From assembly GCF_011045195.1 (NCBI RefSeq), contig NZ_CP049199.1:3162001-3226000 (forward strand): a stretch of DNA of 64,000 nt, written 5' to 3'. Positions 45,506 to 54,495 of the stretch are shown piece by piece. This DNA comes from Caulobacter soli (GTDB taxonomy: Bacteria; Pseudomonadota; Alphaproteobacteria; Caulobacterales; Caulobacteraceae). A program made the position numbers and the translations under genes. The notes beneath the pieces are model-generated. The model did no database searches. It was not told the DNA's origin and saw only the letters and a list, made by a program, of their open reading frames with translations. How positions within the stretch are numbered: position 1 is the first letter of the stretch; each line of letters opens with the position of its first letter.

Positions 45506-46117
45506 ATGGCCGACGGACATCAGCATCCGGAAGAGCACGAGCGCGCCCAGTTCCACGCGATGGTCGACGGCACGCCCCAGGACTGGGCGATCATCGCCAA
45601 CGCCTCGATGGAATTCGGTCGCGACCTGCCCAAGCGCTTGATCTCACACCTGAAACTGCTGCAGGGCGACTGCGGCGGCTTCGCCATCGACCGGCTGGAC
45701 CACAGCTTGCAGACCGCCACCCGCGCCCACCAGGACGGCCGCGACGAGGAATATGTCGTCTGCGCTCTGCTGCACGACATCGGCGACATCCTGGGCCCGC
45801 GGAACCACGCCGACATCGCCGCGGCGATCCTCCAGCCCTTCGTCTCGGAGGAGAACCACTGGATGGTGGCCCATCACGCCATCTTCCAGGGTTACTACTT
45901 CTTCCACCACCTGGGCCTGGATCGCGACATGCGCGACCAGTTCAGGGGCCATCCCAGCTTCGAACACACCGCCCAGTTCTGCCACATCTACGACCAGGAG
46001 GCCTTCGACCCGGCCTATGCGTCGATGCCGCTGGAGGCGTTCGAGCCGATGCTGCACCGGGTGATGTCGGCGCCAAAGCGGTCGATCTATCTGCGGAAGA
46101 ACGACGCGGCGGCTTAG
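45506..46117 (+). CDS. HD-domain phosphohydrolase/oxygenase-like protein
   Basis: A 203-aa protein with HD ligands His66, His90-Asp91 (LLHDIGD), and His123-His124 in WMVAHHAIF. The HD fold and short chain are closest to the PhnZ/myo-inositol-oxygenase-like di-iron group. The ATG at 45506 follows GGGAGGAGA. Substrate unknown. It overlaps the convergent OYE by 4 bp at the stop. Confidence 0.85.
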   Translation: MADGHQHPEEHERAQFHAMVDGTPQDWAIIANASMEFGRDLPKRLISHLKLLQGDCGGFAIDRLDHSLQTATRAHQDGRDEEYVVCALLHDIGDILGPRNHADIAAAILQPFVSEENHWMVAHHAIFQGYYFFHHLGLDRDMRDQFRGHPSFEHTAQFCHIYDQEAFDPAYASMPLEAFEPMLHRVMSAPKRSIYLRKNDAAA

Positions 46118-47229
46118 ACAAACTCGGCCAGGGCCTCAGACGCGAACGGCTTCAAGCCCTGCTGATCGCCCGCGCGCACCTTGATCGCCCAGTCGGGATC
46201 GGTGATCAGGGCGCGGCCCACGGCGATCAGGTCGAACTCCTCGCGCTCCATGCGGCGGATCAGGCCGTCCAGGCTGGTCGGCGTCGAGCGCTCGCCCGAA
46301 AAGACGTTGATGAAGTCGCCCGACAGCCCCACCGAGCCAACGCTGATCGTCGTCGCCCCGGTCAGTTTCTTGGCCCAGCCGGCGAAGTTCAGCCCCTCCT
46401 CGCCATCGATCTCGGGAAACTCCGGCGTCCAGAAGCGGCGCTGCGAGCAGTGCAGGACATCGACCCCCGCCTCGACCAACGGCATGAGCCAGTCGCTCAT
46501 CTGATCGGGCGTATGGGCCAGGCGCGCGGCCAGGTCCTGCTGCTTCCACTGGCTGACCCGCAGGATGATCGGGAAGTCCTCTCCCACGGCCTGGCGGATC
46601 GCGGCGATCACCTCGGCCGCGTAGCGCGACCGTTCCTTGATCGACACCCCGCCATAGCGGTCGGCGCGTTCGTTGGTCCCGGCCCAGAAGAACTGGTCGA
46701 CGAGATAGCCGTGTGCGCCGTGCACCTCCAGGGTGTCGTAGCCCAGGCGCTTGGCGTCCAGCGCCGCGCGGGCCCAGGCGGCGACGGAGTCGGCGATATC
46801 TTCCTCGCTCATCGCCATGCCATAGGCCTCGCCGGGCTTGATCAGGCCGGATGGGCTCTCGGCCGGTCCGTCGCGGTCCCAGTCGGCGGTCAGGCTCTTG
46901 ATCGAGCCGGTGTGCCACAGCTGCGGCCCCATGGCCGCGCCGGCGGCGTGGACGGCGTCGATCACCTGCTTCCACCCGGCCAGGGCGTCCCCGTGGAAGA
47001 ACGGCACGCCCGGATCGTTGCGCGAATTGGGCCGCTCGATCACCGCCCCTTCCGACAGGATCAACCCCACCTGCCCCTCGGCGCGCCGGCGATAATAGGC
47101 CACGTGCGGATCGCTCGGCAGGCCGCCGTGGGCGAAGGATCGCGTCATCGGGGCCATGACGATCCGGTTCTTCAAGCTGAGCGATTTGACGCGAAACGGC
47201 TCGAACAGGACATCGGGATGGGTCGACAC
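46114..47229 (-). CDS. Old Yellow Enzyme family NADH:flavin oxidoreductase
   Basis: A ~371-aa FMN beta/alpha barrel. The GTG at 47229 follows AGGAAG. Motifs: NRIVMAPMTRSF, QLWHTGSI, HGAHGYLVDQFF, and the FMN-phosphate segment VGRALITDPDW. OYEs reduce activated C=C bonds or nitro groups. It is divergent from nothing; the MarR regulator lies 75 bp upstream on the same strand and may govern it. Confidence 0.92.
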   Translation of the reverse strand: MSTHPDVLFEPFRVKSLSLKNRIVMAPMTRSFAHGGLPSDPHVAYYRRRAEGQVGLILSEGAVIERPNSRNDPGVPFFHGDALAGWKQVIDAVHAAGAAMGPQLWHTGSIKSLTADWDRDGPAESPSGLIKPGEAYGMAMSEEDIADSVAAWARAALDAKRLGYDTLEVHGAHGYLVDQFFWAGTNERADRYGGVSIKERSRYAAEVIAAIRQAVGEDFPIILRVSQWKQQDLAARLAHTPDQMSDWLMPLVEAGVDVLHCSQRRFWTPEFPEIDGEEGLNFAGWAKKLTGATTISVGSVGLSGDFINVFSGERSTPTSLDGLIRRMEREEFDLIAVGRALITDPDWAIKVRAGDQQGLKPFASEALAEFV

Positions 47230-47304
47230 GGGACGCTTCCTCACAAGGTATTTTCGTTGTGGGAAGGATGGGCGGCGTCCGCTGGTCGGGCAAAGCCGAA
47301 CTGT

Positions 47305-47850
47305 TTAACCCCCTAAAGGATCGCTCCGCGACGCGGGCAGGAAGTGGCGGTCCATCAGGGTGTGCAGCTCGCCCATCACCCGGCCCAGAACGCGTTGATC
47401 CTCGGCGGGCAAGCCTCGGAAATAACGGACGAAATGGCCTTCACGCTCGATCGCCGCGCCGATGGCCAGGACGGTCTCCGAGCCCTTCGCGGTCAGGCTC
47501 AGGACAGTGGCGCGGCGATCGCCCTCGCCCTTCCGGCCCAGCACCAGCCCGGCGTCCGAGAGCTTGCGGATTCGCGCCGTCAGGGCGGCGTTGGAGACGT
47601 TCAGCGCCAGGGCCAGGTCGGTGGGCCGCAGCGGCTTTTCCGCATCCATCATCAGCGCGCCCAGCAGGTGGAAATCGGCGATGCTCAAGCCGTGCTGGCC
47701 GGCGATCCGATTCAACTCGGTCTCGACCAGCTGGGCCACCTTCATCACGTGCCACATCGGCCCGAAATGCCGGACGTCAAGGCCCAGCCCCGCGAAGAAC
47801 GCGCTGCCGGCTTCCAGCTGGTCGACCGGCGCCCTGGGCTTGGCTGGCAT
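47305..47850 (-). CDS. MarR-family transcriptional regulator
   Basis: A 181-aa protein with a winged helix: LRPTDLALALNVSNAALTARIRKL then VLGRKGEGDRRATVLSLTAKG, the conserved DRR wing. Flanking helices form the dimer region. It precedes the OYE gene on the same strand, and MarR proteins often repress adjacent flavoenzymes in response to aromatic ligands. Confidence 0.9.
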   Translation of the reverse strand: MPAKPRAPVDQLEAGSAFFAGLGLDVRHFGPMWHVMKVAQLVETELNRIAGQHGLSIADFHLLGALMMDAEKPLRPTDLALALNVSNAALTARIRKLSDAGLVLGRKGEGDRRATVLSLTAKGSETVLAIGAAIEREGHFVRYFRGLPAEDQRVLGRVMGELHTLMDRHFLPASRSDPLGG

Positions 47851-47867
47851 GCCGTGGCTCCTCGTCC

Positions 47868-48752
47868 CTACTCCACCCGTTCGGCCTTGATCCCCAGCTT
47901 GGCCAGCTGGGCCTGCAGGCTGTCAGGCCCCGTCAGGTGCCCCGCCCCGACCGCCACGAAGCTGACGCCCGAGCCGGCCAGCTTGGTCTTCAGTTGCTCA
48001 GCCCAGTTCTGGTTCCGGTCGACCAGCAGCAGCTTGTAAACGTCGGGATAGTCGCTCTGCATTTCGTCGACCATCTGGCGCTTCAGCTCGGCCTGGTCGC
48101 CCGCCGCCCAGGCGGTGACCAGGGCGTCGATCTTAGCCGGGCCGTCGTCGATCTCATCCAGGGTGGATTCCAGAAGCTGGGTCTCCTGGACCGGCGTCAT
48201 GTCGGCGAAGAAGCGCACCTGCTGCTCCATGGTCTCGAAGGCCGAGATCGGCTTGCCCGCCGCCTTGGCCTGGGCCGTCAGCAGCTTTTCGACGCCGCTT
48301 TCCGGGTCATAGCCGGCCTTCAGCAGTGGGGTCAGCGACACGGTCAGCGCCGCCAGCCAGGGCCGCATGGGCTCCAGCGCCTGGGGCGGAAAGCCCATGC
48401 CCTGGGCGGCGGCCTGCAGCTTGGCGTAGGACTCCGGCTTCAGCTTGGTCGACAGCGGCGCGGCCTGGTCGACGCCGTATTTCAGCATCAGGGCCCGGGT
48501 CGACGCCGCGTCCTCGGGCTGCTCGATCTCCATGACCACGTCGTCGGCGTCCCGGAAGGCCTTGGCGATCCTGGGCGAGCGCCACTGGGTCGTGGGCTTG
48601 AGCACGTGGACCGTGCCGAACAGGTAGATCGTGGAGTCCTTGTCCTTGATCGCCCACAGGGCGGGCTCGGCTAGGACAGGGGTCGCCGCCATCGCCAGCA
48701 GGGCGACGAAGGCAAAGGCGAAGCGGCGGACGGAGCCGAGCAGAATCATCAT
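47868..48752 (-). CDS. TraB/GumN family protein, paralogue 1
   Basis: A ~294-aa exported protein. A signal peptide (VRRFAFAFVALLAMAATPVLA) leads into the TraB/GumN domain with LFGTVHVLKP near the N-terminus and VGAGHLTGPDSL near the C-terminus; the two His in GT.H and GAGH are the predicted metal ligands of these Tiki-like proteins. Function in bacteria is unknown. A paralogue with the same layout lies at 51134. Confidence 0.88.
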   Translation of the reverse strand: MMILLGSVRRFAFAFVALLAMAATPVLAEPALWAIKDKDSTIYLFGTVHVLKPTTQWRSPRIAKAFRDADDVVMEIEQPEDAASTRALMLKYGVDQAAPLSTKLKPESYAKLQAAAQGMGFPPQALEPMRPWLAALTVSLTPLLKAGYDPESGVEKLLTAQAKAAGKPISAFETMEQQVRFFADMTPVQETQLLESTLDEIDDGPAKIDALVTAWAAGDQAELKRQMVDEMQSDYPDVYKLLLVDRNQNWAEQLKTKLAGSGVSFVAVGAGHLTGPDSLQAQLAKLGIKAERVE

Positions 48753-48805
48753 GCCGCCAGTGTTCGGGTCCGACCGTGGCCTTAGCAAGTCGGCTCGCGA
48801 CGCGC

Positions 48806-49000
48806 TCAGGCCTCGTCCTGGAAGATGGCTTCGATCGGCTGGCCGAACAGGCGGGCGATCCGGAAGGCCAGCGGCAGGCTGGGATCGTACTTGCCCGTCT
48901 CCAGGGCGTTGACGGTCTGGCGCGAGACCTCCAGCCGTTCGGCCAGATCGGCCTGGCTCCAGTCGCGCTCGGCCCGCAGGACCTTGAGGCGGTTCTTCAT
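48806..49000 (-). CDS. small XRE-family helix-turn-helix regulator
   Basis: A 64-aa protein with a Cro/C1 HTH at residues 5-55 (VLRAERDWSQADLAERLEVSRQTVNALETG). The start ATG at 49000 overlaps the stop of the 49000-49581 membrane protein by 1 bp. Such membrane-protein/small-XRE pairs are common; the palindromes upstream are its likely operators. Confidence 0.92.
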   Translation of the reverse strand: MKNRLKVLRAERDWSQADLAERLEVSRQTVNALETGKYDPSLPLAFRIARLFGQPIEAIFQDEA

Positions 49001-49581
49001 CAGCGGTACCGCCGCGAGATCAGCGCCTGGGCCAGGCCCATGGCGGTGGCGAACACCGGCACGGTCGCCCAGCCCGGTACATGCGGCGCCTTGCCGAAGG
49101 TCTCCAGGAAACCCCAGACGGTGGCGATCCCCAAGGTCGCGCCGGTGCCCCACAGCAGGCTCTGGATCAGGTTGGCGCGGATGAACTCGTCGGTCTCCTC
49201 GGCCACATAGAAGCCCAGACTGGCGATGGCGCACAGCACCGCGACGGCCGGCGCCAGGGCGATGACATAGCCCAGCGGCCCCTCGGTCAGGCCCTGGTTG
49301 TGCAGCGTCACGCCGATCAGCAGCAGCAGGACATAGGCGCTCATCGAGCCGCCGAACCGCAGGGTGTAGCGGCGCATGGCCGGCCGCACCGTCTCGCGGG
49401 CGAACAGCTTCATGGCGGCGTAGACATAGCCGAAGGTCACGCCCGTCGCGCCGGCGGCGCCGACATAGAACCAGGCGCCCTGCCGCTGCATCAGCCAGAT
49501 GAAGGCCAGCAGAGCGGCGACGAACCCGCCGACCAGGCCGGCCTTCTGCCAGGCGGGGGCGTTTTTCACTTCGGCGGACAT
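49000..49581 (-). CDS. membrane protein paired with XRE regulator
   Basis: A ~193-aa protein with about six helices (LVGGFVAALLAFIWLMQ, FYVGAAGATGVTFGYVYAAMK, ..YVIALAPAVAVLCAIASLGFYV, and a final WATVPVFATAMGLAQAL). The ATG at 49581 is chosen over the longer start at 49641, which would overlap the palindromes. The EETDEFIRANLIQSLLWGTG block belongs to a family of multi-helix proteins next to HTH regulators. No transport substrate is known. Confidence 0.82.
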   Translation of the reverse strand: MSAEVKNAPAWQKAGLVGGFVAALLAFIWLMQRQGAWFYVGAAGATGVTFGYVYAAMKLFARETVRPAMRRYTLRFGGSMSAYVLLLLIGVTLHNQGLTEGPLGYVIALAPAVAVLCAIASLGFYVAEETDEFIRANLIQSLLWGTGATLGIATVWGFLETFGKAPHVPGWATVPVFATAMGLAQALISRRYR

Positions 49582-49602
49582 GTCGCGCTTCCTCGTCTTT
49601 TT

Positions 49603-49651
49603 GACAAGGAAACTTGTCTTATTTTGTCGCAGACATGTCAAGCAAGCTTGT
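49603..49651 (-). promoter_or_regulatory. palindromic operators of the XRE/membrane operon
   Basis: GACAAGGAAACTTGTC (49603-49618) is a 6-4-6 perfect inverted repeat, 21 bp before the ATG at 49581. A second site near 49639-49650 (CAAGCAAGCTTG) has half-sites CAAGC/GCTTG. Between them the minus strand holds a TTGACA -35-like box. The arrangement fits repression of its own operon by the XRE protein. Confidence 0.55.
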
Positions 49652-49671
49652 CAGAATTCCGGACAGGATGA

Positions 49672-49962
49672 CTAGGCGGCTCGGCGCAGCGGGACGGCGT
49701 CGAAACGGTCCATGTGGCTGACATGGACGGGCTTGGCGGCGGACAGGCCCAGGGTCTGGGCCAGGCGGCTTTCGCCGCGCTCGCGCAGGATCATCCAGCC
49801 GTAGCGCGAGAAACGGTCGTCATAGTCGGACCAGCGGATGATCCGGCCCTGGTCATCGCAGCGCCAGATCGCCTTGTCGCAGCCCGGGATCGGGGCCGCG
49901 CGGTTCCAGATCGCGACGCGCTTGGCATGGGTCGAATAGGTCCCGCCGAAGAGTGCGTTCAT
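49672..49962 (-). CDS. hypothetical protein (96 aa)
   Basis: A 96-aa product starting at ATG 49962. Trp- and Arg-rich (KAIWRCDDQGRIIRWSDYDDR, RYGWMILRERGESRL), it resembles small conserved proteobacterial proteins with a CDDxGRxIRxSDY core, which have no assigned role. The longer upstream frame to 50058 is rejected for poor codon use. No signal. Confidence 0.65.
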   Translation of the reverse strand: MNALFGGTYSTHAKRVAIWNRAAPIPGCDKAIWRCDDQGRIIRWSDYDDRFSRYGWMILRERGESRLAQTLGLSAAKPVHVSHMDRFDAVPLRRAA

Positions 49963-50094
49963 GCTCCGAAAGCTCCACTGGGCCGCCGACTCGGTGAGTC
50001 GTTTCGCCGACCAAGGGAAGCTAGCACTGGTGGAAGGTCTTTTTCCGCCACACCACATCTAGTGCGACGCCGTGCCGCGCGACCGAATGACAGG

Positions 50095-50961
50095 TCACAG
50101 GATCGACGAACGGCGGTCGCGATCCAGCGCCACGACGAGGTCGGCGCGGGCGGGCGTCTCATAGGCGATGTGGCGGGTCAGGCGCTCGTAGTGCTGGACG
50201 AAGACGGCGACCTCGTCGTCACTCATAGCCCGCCCCTGCCCCGTCCGGGCCACCCGGTCGCGCAGCTTGGCCTCCTGCTCCTGGCGCCAGGCCAGCACGG
50301 TCTCGAAGTCCGGCGCGGTGAACAGCACCAACAGGTCCAGGCGGGCGAACAGGGCGCGATAGGGTCCGGCCAGGGCGGCGTTGACATAGGCCCGCCAGAC
50401 GCCGTCGGGATCACGCTCGCGCTCGAGAGCGTTGACCGGCGCGGCCAGGGCCTCGGGCGGCTGCGGACGCGCCCCGACGCACCAGCCCTCCAGCAGCACG
50501 ATGTCGACGGGTCCCTCGGTCAGGGGCCAGGCCTCGACCGGCGCGCGGTCGTCGGCGGCCTTGTCGAAGCGGGGCAGCGCGGTCTCGCCCTCTCCCGCCA
50601 GGCCGTCCAGCACGGCCAGGCCCAGGGCGACGTCGTGCGTCCCCGGAACCCCGCGCGTGCGCAGCAGCGGATGGGCCTCGCGGGCCAGGGTCTCGCGATC
50701 GGCCAGCGGCAGGTAGAGGTCGTCCAGCGACAGGGTCGCGACCTTCAGGCCCCGGGCCCCCAGCAGCGCCGCCAGGACGCGGACGGTCGTGGTCTTGCCC
50801 GAGCCCTGCGGCCCGCAGATCCCGACCACGAAGGCCGGCCCCATGGCCACGGATGCGATCCGGGCGGCCAGCGGCGCGTGCAGCCGTTCGATCTCGGCGG
50901 CGAAGTCGGTGGGGAGGTTTTCCTCGCGCAGGAAGGCGGAGAGCCAGTCTGGATCGATCAT
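50095..50961 (-). CDS. D-glycerate 3-kinase (plant-type P-loop)
   Basis: A 288-aa kinase with Walker A GPQGSGKTT at residues 50-58 and SLDDLYLP, PLLRTRGVPGTHD and DIVLLEGWCVG blocks, the GLYK/YGR205W pattern of glycerate kinases. It makes 3-phosphoglycerate from D-glycerate. This could feed general metabolism or, more speculatively, the phosphoglycerate of sphingolipid. The start ATG is at 50961; the upstream frame runs into a REP-like repeat. Confidence 0.85.
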   Translation of the reverse strand: MIDPDWLSAFLREENLPTDFAAEIERLHAPLAARIASVAMGPAFVVGICGPQGSGKTTTVRVLAALLGARGLKVATLSLDDLYLPLADRETLAREAHPLLRTRGVPGTHDVALGLAVLDGLAGEGETALPRFDKAADDRAPVEAWPLTEGPVDIVLLEGWCVGARPQPPEALAAPVNALERERDPDGVWRAYVNAALAGPYRALFARLDLLVLFTAPDFETVLAWRQEQEAKLRDRVARTGQGRAMSDDEVAVFVQHYERLTRHIAYETPARADLVVALDRDRRSSIL

Positions 50962-50971
50962 GCTTACCCCC

Positions 50972-51130
50972 TTCCTTCTCCCCTTGCGGGAGAAGGTGTC
51001 GGCGCAGCCGACGGATGAGGGTTCGCACGGCGCCGGCCAACGCCGCAAGCGGAGGAATGGACGGATTTGAGAGACCCCTCATCCGACCTCGCTCCGCGAG
51101 GCCACCTTGTCCCGCAAGGGGAGAAGGGAG
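50972..51130. repeat. REP-like inverted repeat, family C
   Basis: Arms 50972-51022 (CTTCTCCCCTTGCGGGAGAA core, followed by CGGATGAGGG) and 51078-51130 (CCCTCATCCG..., CCCGCAAGGGGAGAAGG) are inverted. This is a dispersed intergenic element between D-glycerate kinase and the second TraB protein. Confidence 0.85.
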
Positions 51131-51133
51131 CAA

Positions 51134-52033
51134 CTACTGCACCCGCCGGACCTGGAACCCGCGCGCCGCCATCAGCGCCGGCAGGCCGTCCACGCCGGCC
51201 ATGTGCAGGGCGCCGACCGCGACCAGCTCGACCCCGGGCTTGCCCATCTCGGTCACGAGCGCCTGGGCCCAGGCCTCGTTGCGGCGCTTGAGCAGGGTGT
51301 CGTAGAGCGCCGGCCGGTCGCGTTTCATCACGTCGACCACCAGCGGGCCCAGCTTGTCCATGTCGCCGTGCAGCCAGGCCGACTGCAGGGCCACGCCGTT
51401 GCGCGGCGGAGTCAGGGTCTCGGTCGCCACGTCGTCCAGGTATTGCACCTCGACCGCCTCGGGCAGGCCGGCGAACAGCTGGATCTGCTGCTCCAGGGTC
51501 TCGAAGACCGCGATCGGCTTGTCGGCGGCGCGGGCCTGGCGGGTGACCGTGGCGTCGGCGCCGGCCGAGACGCTGGCCCCCTGCTGGGTCAGCGGCAGCA
51601 CCGACAGCATCATCGCCGCCGCCCAGGGCCGCAGGCGGTCGACACGGTCCAGCGAGCCGCCGTCCCGCTCCAGCGCCGCCTTCAGGGTCGCCACGGTGCG
51701 CGGTGGCAGTTTCTCGGTCAGGGGGCGGTCGGGATCGACGCCATAGCGGTCGACCAGGGCCTGGACCTCGGCCGGATCGGCGTCGGCGCGGGTCTCGAAC
51801 CAGACCTTGTCGGCCTTGGCGTAGGCGCGGTCGAAGGCCCGGGTGCGCCACTTCACGTTCGGCGTCAGCACATGCATGGCCCCGAACAGATAGATCGTGG
51901 TGTCGCGGTCGCGCACTTCCCACATGGCCGGGGCGGCGCTGGCGCCGGAAGCCGCCAGCGCCGCGCACGCCAGGACGCAGACCGCCAGGCCGGCGGCCAA
52001 CACCCTGCGATACGCGCCAAAACTCGACACCAC
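51134..52033 (-). CDS. TraB/GumN family protein, paralogue 2
   Basis: A 299-aa exported protein with a hydrophobic signal (VLAAGLAVCVLACAALAASGASA), LFGAMHVLTPN and the C-terminal VGALHMAGVDGL. It shares the layout of the 47868 gene (predicted metal-binding His in GAMH and GALH). The two are probably the result of a local duplication, although they are well diverged. Confidence 0.88.
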   Translation of the reverse strand: MVSSFGAYRRVLAAGLAVCVLACAALAASGASAAPAMWEVRDRDTTIYLFGAMHVLTPNVKWRTRAFDRAYAKADKVWFETRADADPAEVQALVDRYGVDPDRPLTEKLPPRTVATLKAALERDGGSLDRVDRLRPWAAAMMLSVLPLTQQGASVSAGADATVTRQARAADKPIAVFETLEQQIQLFAGLPEAVEVQYLDDVATETLTPPRNGVALQSAWLHGDMDKLGPLVVDVMKRDRPALYDTLLKRRNEAWAQALVTEMGKPGVELVAVGALHMAGVDGLPALMAARGFQVRRVQ

Positions 52034-52110
52034 GTCCCCCGACGTCCGGACTCAACAAGCCCCAGGCTACGAAGCCGCCGGTTAACCAGGGAAGCGCCGA
52101 TCGTTGCGAC

Positions 52111-53139
52111 CTAACGCCACGCCTTGAAATGCTTGGACAATTTCAAACCTTGACGCTGGTAGTGCGACCCGCCCTCGCCATAGAGGCGATCCGGCCGCGC
52201 GGTCAGGGGCTCATAGACCAGGCGGGCGACGATCTGGCCGTCCTCCAGCAGGAACGGCGTCTCGTGGCTGCGCACTTCCAGCACGCCCTTGGAGCCGACC
52301 GCGCCAGCCTCCTCGGTGCCGAAGCCGGGGTCGAAAAAGCCGGCATAGTGCACCCGGAACTCGCCGACCGACGGATCGATCGGGGTCATCTCGGCCGCTT
52401 CCAGCACCGGGATCTCGACGTCGTCCTTGGAGGCCAGGATGTAGAACTCGCCCGGGTCGAGCAGCAGTTCGCCGTGGCGGGTCTCCAGCGGCTCCCAGAA
52501 GTCGCGCGGATCGTGGCCGTCCTCGTGGTCCAGGTCGATGACCCCGGCGTGCCGGCGCCCACGGAAGCCCACGATGCCGCCCTCGCCCGGCGTCAGGTCC
52601 ACGCCGACGCTCTTGATCGCCAGCTTGACCGGCTCGCCGCGCTTGAGGCGCAGCTGGTTCAGCCGCGTGCCGGCCTTGACCAGCACCGAGAAGGTCTGCG
52701 GCGCGATCTCGATATAGAGCGGCCCCTCATAGCCGGCCTCGATGTCGTCGAAGGCCTTGGAGTGGTCGCTGAGCAGGCGCACGAACACGTCCACCCGACC
52801 CGTCGAGCTCTTGGGATTGCCGCGCGCCGCCACATTGCCCGGCAGGGCCAGGCGCTCCTGGATCTCGGCGATGTAGACGCAACCCTTCTCCAGCACCGCG
52901 CCCTTGGTCAGGTCCAGCTCGTGCATCGCCACGTCCTTCAGACGCTCGGGCACGCGGCGGGCCACGCCGGGCAGGAACGAGGCGCGCACCCGCCAGCACC
53001 GCGCGCCCAGGCGCAGGTCCAGGCTGGCCGGCTGCACCTGGTCGGTGTCGAACGGGGTCTGGGAGGTGATCGCCTCTTGCGCGATCAGGTCCTCGATGGA
53101 TTGGCAGGGCAGAATCCCCGCAGCGTGGGCGTCGGTCAT
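52111..53139 (-). CDS. dcd: 2'-deoxycytidine 5'-triphosphate deaminase
   Basis: A 342-aa protein, the double-length type seen in alphaproteobacteria, with PASLDLRLG near the N-terminus, VAARGNPKSSTGRVDVF and a second-half FRVHYAGFFDPGFG, the pattern of dCTP deaminases with two dUTPase-like halves. It forms dUTP for thymidylate synthesis. The ATG at 53139 is chosen; the upstream frame to 53175 is a short extension. Confidence 0.9.
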   Translation of the reverse strand: MTDAHAAGILPCQSIEDLIAQEAITSQTPFDTDQVQPASLDLRLGARCWRVRASFLPGVARRVPERLKDVAMHELDLTKGAVLEKGCVYIAEIQERLALPGNVAARGNPKSSTGRVDVFVRLLSDHSKAFDDIEAGYEGPLYIEIAPQTFSVLVKAGTRLNQLRLKRGEPVKLAIKSVGVDLTPGEGGIVGFRGRRHAGVIDLDHEDGHDPRDFWEPLETRHGELLLDPGEFYILASKDDVEIPVLEAAEMTPIDPSVGEFRVHYAGFFDPGFGTEEAGAVGSKGVLEVRSHETPFLLEDGQIVARLVYEPLTARPDRLYGEGGSHYQRQGLKLSKHFKAWR

Positions 53140-53310
53140 CGGGGCGACACTCGCTAAACCGCGCCACGAAGGCAAGGCTCACGGGCCATCCGCACACCGC
53201 TTACTCGCGTGTGACAATTCTAATGTTGAAATCAAACTTGTCCGCCTTGACCCTTGGGCTCGCAAAACCCCTTATGCCGGCCGTTTCAGCGTCGAGATGA
53301 AGGAACCGCC

Positions 53311-54495
53311 ATGGCCGAGGACCCGAAGGACTGGGATATCGCCACCAAGCTGATCCGTGGCGGTCTGGCGCGCTCGCAGTACATGGAGACGGCCGAGGCC
53401 CTCTACCTGACCCAGGGCTTCACCTATGACAGCGCCGAGGGCGCCGATCGCCGGTTCTCGGGCGAGGACCCGGGCTTCGTCTATTCGCGGTTCAACAACC
53501 CGACCGTGAAGATGTTCGAGGACCGCCTGGCGCTTCTCGAAGGCGCGGAAGTCTGCCGCGCCCAGGCCACCGGCATGGCCTCGATCCACATGGCGCTGAT
53601 GGGCCTGGTCCGCGCCGGCGACCACGTGGTGGCCGGCCGCGCCCTGTTCGGCTCGTGCCGCTGGCTGATCGCCGAGTGGCTGCCGCGCTTCGGGGTCGAG
53701 ACCACCTTCGTCGACGCCACCGATCCCAAGGCCTGGGAAGAAGCCATCCGCCCCAACACCAAGGCGGTGCTGATCGAGACCCCGTCCAACCCGGTGCTGG
53801 AGATCACCGACATCCGCGCGGTGTCGGAACTGGCCCACGCGGTCGGCGCCAAGGTCATCGTCGACAACGTCTTCGCCACTCCGATCTTCCAGCAGCCGCT
53901 GAAGCTGGGCGCCGACATCGTGGTCTATTCGGCCACCAAGCACATCGACGGCCAGGGCCGGGTGCTGGGCGGAGCGATCCTGACCAGCGAGGCGATCAAC
54001 GAGGAATGCTACCGCGACGCCCTGCGCCACACCGGCCCGTCGCTGTCGCCGTTCAACGCCTGGGTCCTGGTCAAGGGCCTGGAGACGCTGGACCTGCGCG
54101 TGCGTCGCCAGAACGACACCGCCGCGGCCCTGGCCGACGTGGTCGCCGACCACAAGGCGGTCAAGCAGGTGCTCTACCCCTTCCGCCACGACCACCCAGG
54201 CCACAACGTCGCCAAGGCGCAGATGAGCGGCGGCGGCACGGTGCTGGCCCTGGACCTCGGCTCGCGCGAAGCGGCGTTCAAGTTCCTGAACGCGCTGGAG
54301 ATCGTCGACATCTCCAACAATCTGGGCGACGCCAAGTCGATGGCCACCCACCCGCCGACCACCACCCACCGCTCGGTGCCCGAAGAGATGCGCCCGTCGC
54401 TGGGCGTGGTCGAGGGCGGCGTGCGCCTGTCGGTCGGCCTCGAAAGCCTTGCGGACCTGACCCGAGACGTGACCCGTGCGCTCGATCAGGCGTGA
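53311..54495 (+). CDS. metZ: O-succinylhomoserine sulfhydrylase MetZ
   Basis: A 394-aa gamma-family PLP enzyme with Lys210 in SATKHIDGQGRV, the YSRFNNPTV segment and GMASIHMAL. It makes homocysteine from O-succinylhomoserine and sulfide for methionine. The ATG at 53311 follows AAGGA. Its end overlaps apaG by 20 bp. I saw no clear SAM riboswitch upstream. Confidence 0.93.
   Translation: MAEDPKDWDIATKLIRGGLARSQYMETAEALYLTQGFTYDSAEGADRRFSGEDPGFVYSRFNNPTVKMFEDRLALLEGAEVCRAQATGMASIHMALMGLVRAGDHVVAGRALFGSCRWLIAEWLPRFGVETTFVDATDPKAWEEAIRPNTKAVLIETPSNPVLEITDIRAVSELAHAVGAKVIVDNVFATPIFQQPLKLGADIVVYSATKHIDGQGRVLGGAILTSEAINEECYRDALRHTGPSLSPFNAWVLVKGLETLDLRVRRQNDTAAALADVVADHKAVKQVLYPFRHDHPGHNVAKAQMSGGGTVLALDLGSREAAFKFLNALEIVDISNNLGDAKSMATHPPTTTHRSVPEEMRPSLGVVEGGVRLSVGLESLADLTRDVTRALDQA

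Noticed and set aside
53160-53310. Possible SAM-II riboswitch before metZ
   Set aside because: The expected CGTGATAAATGTAGCTAAA-type core was not found; only a short, loosely similar segment occurs.
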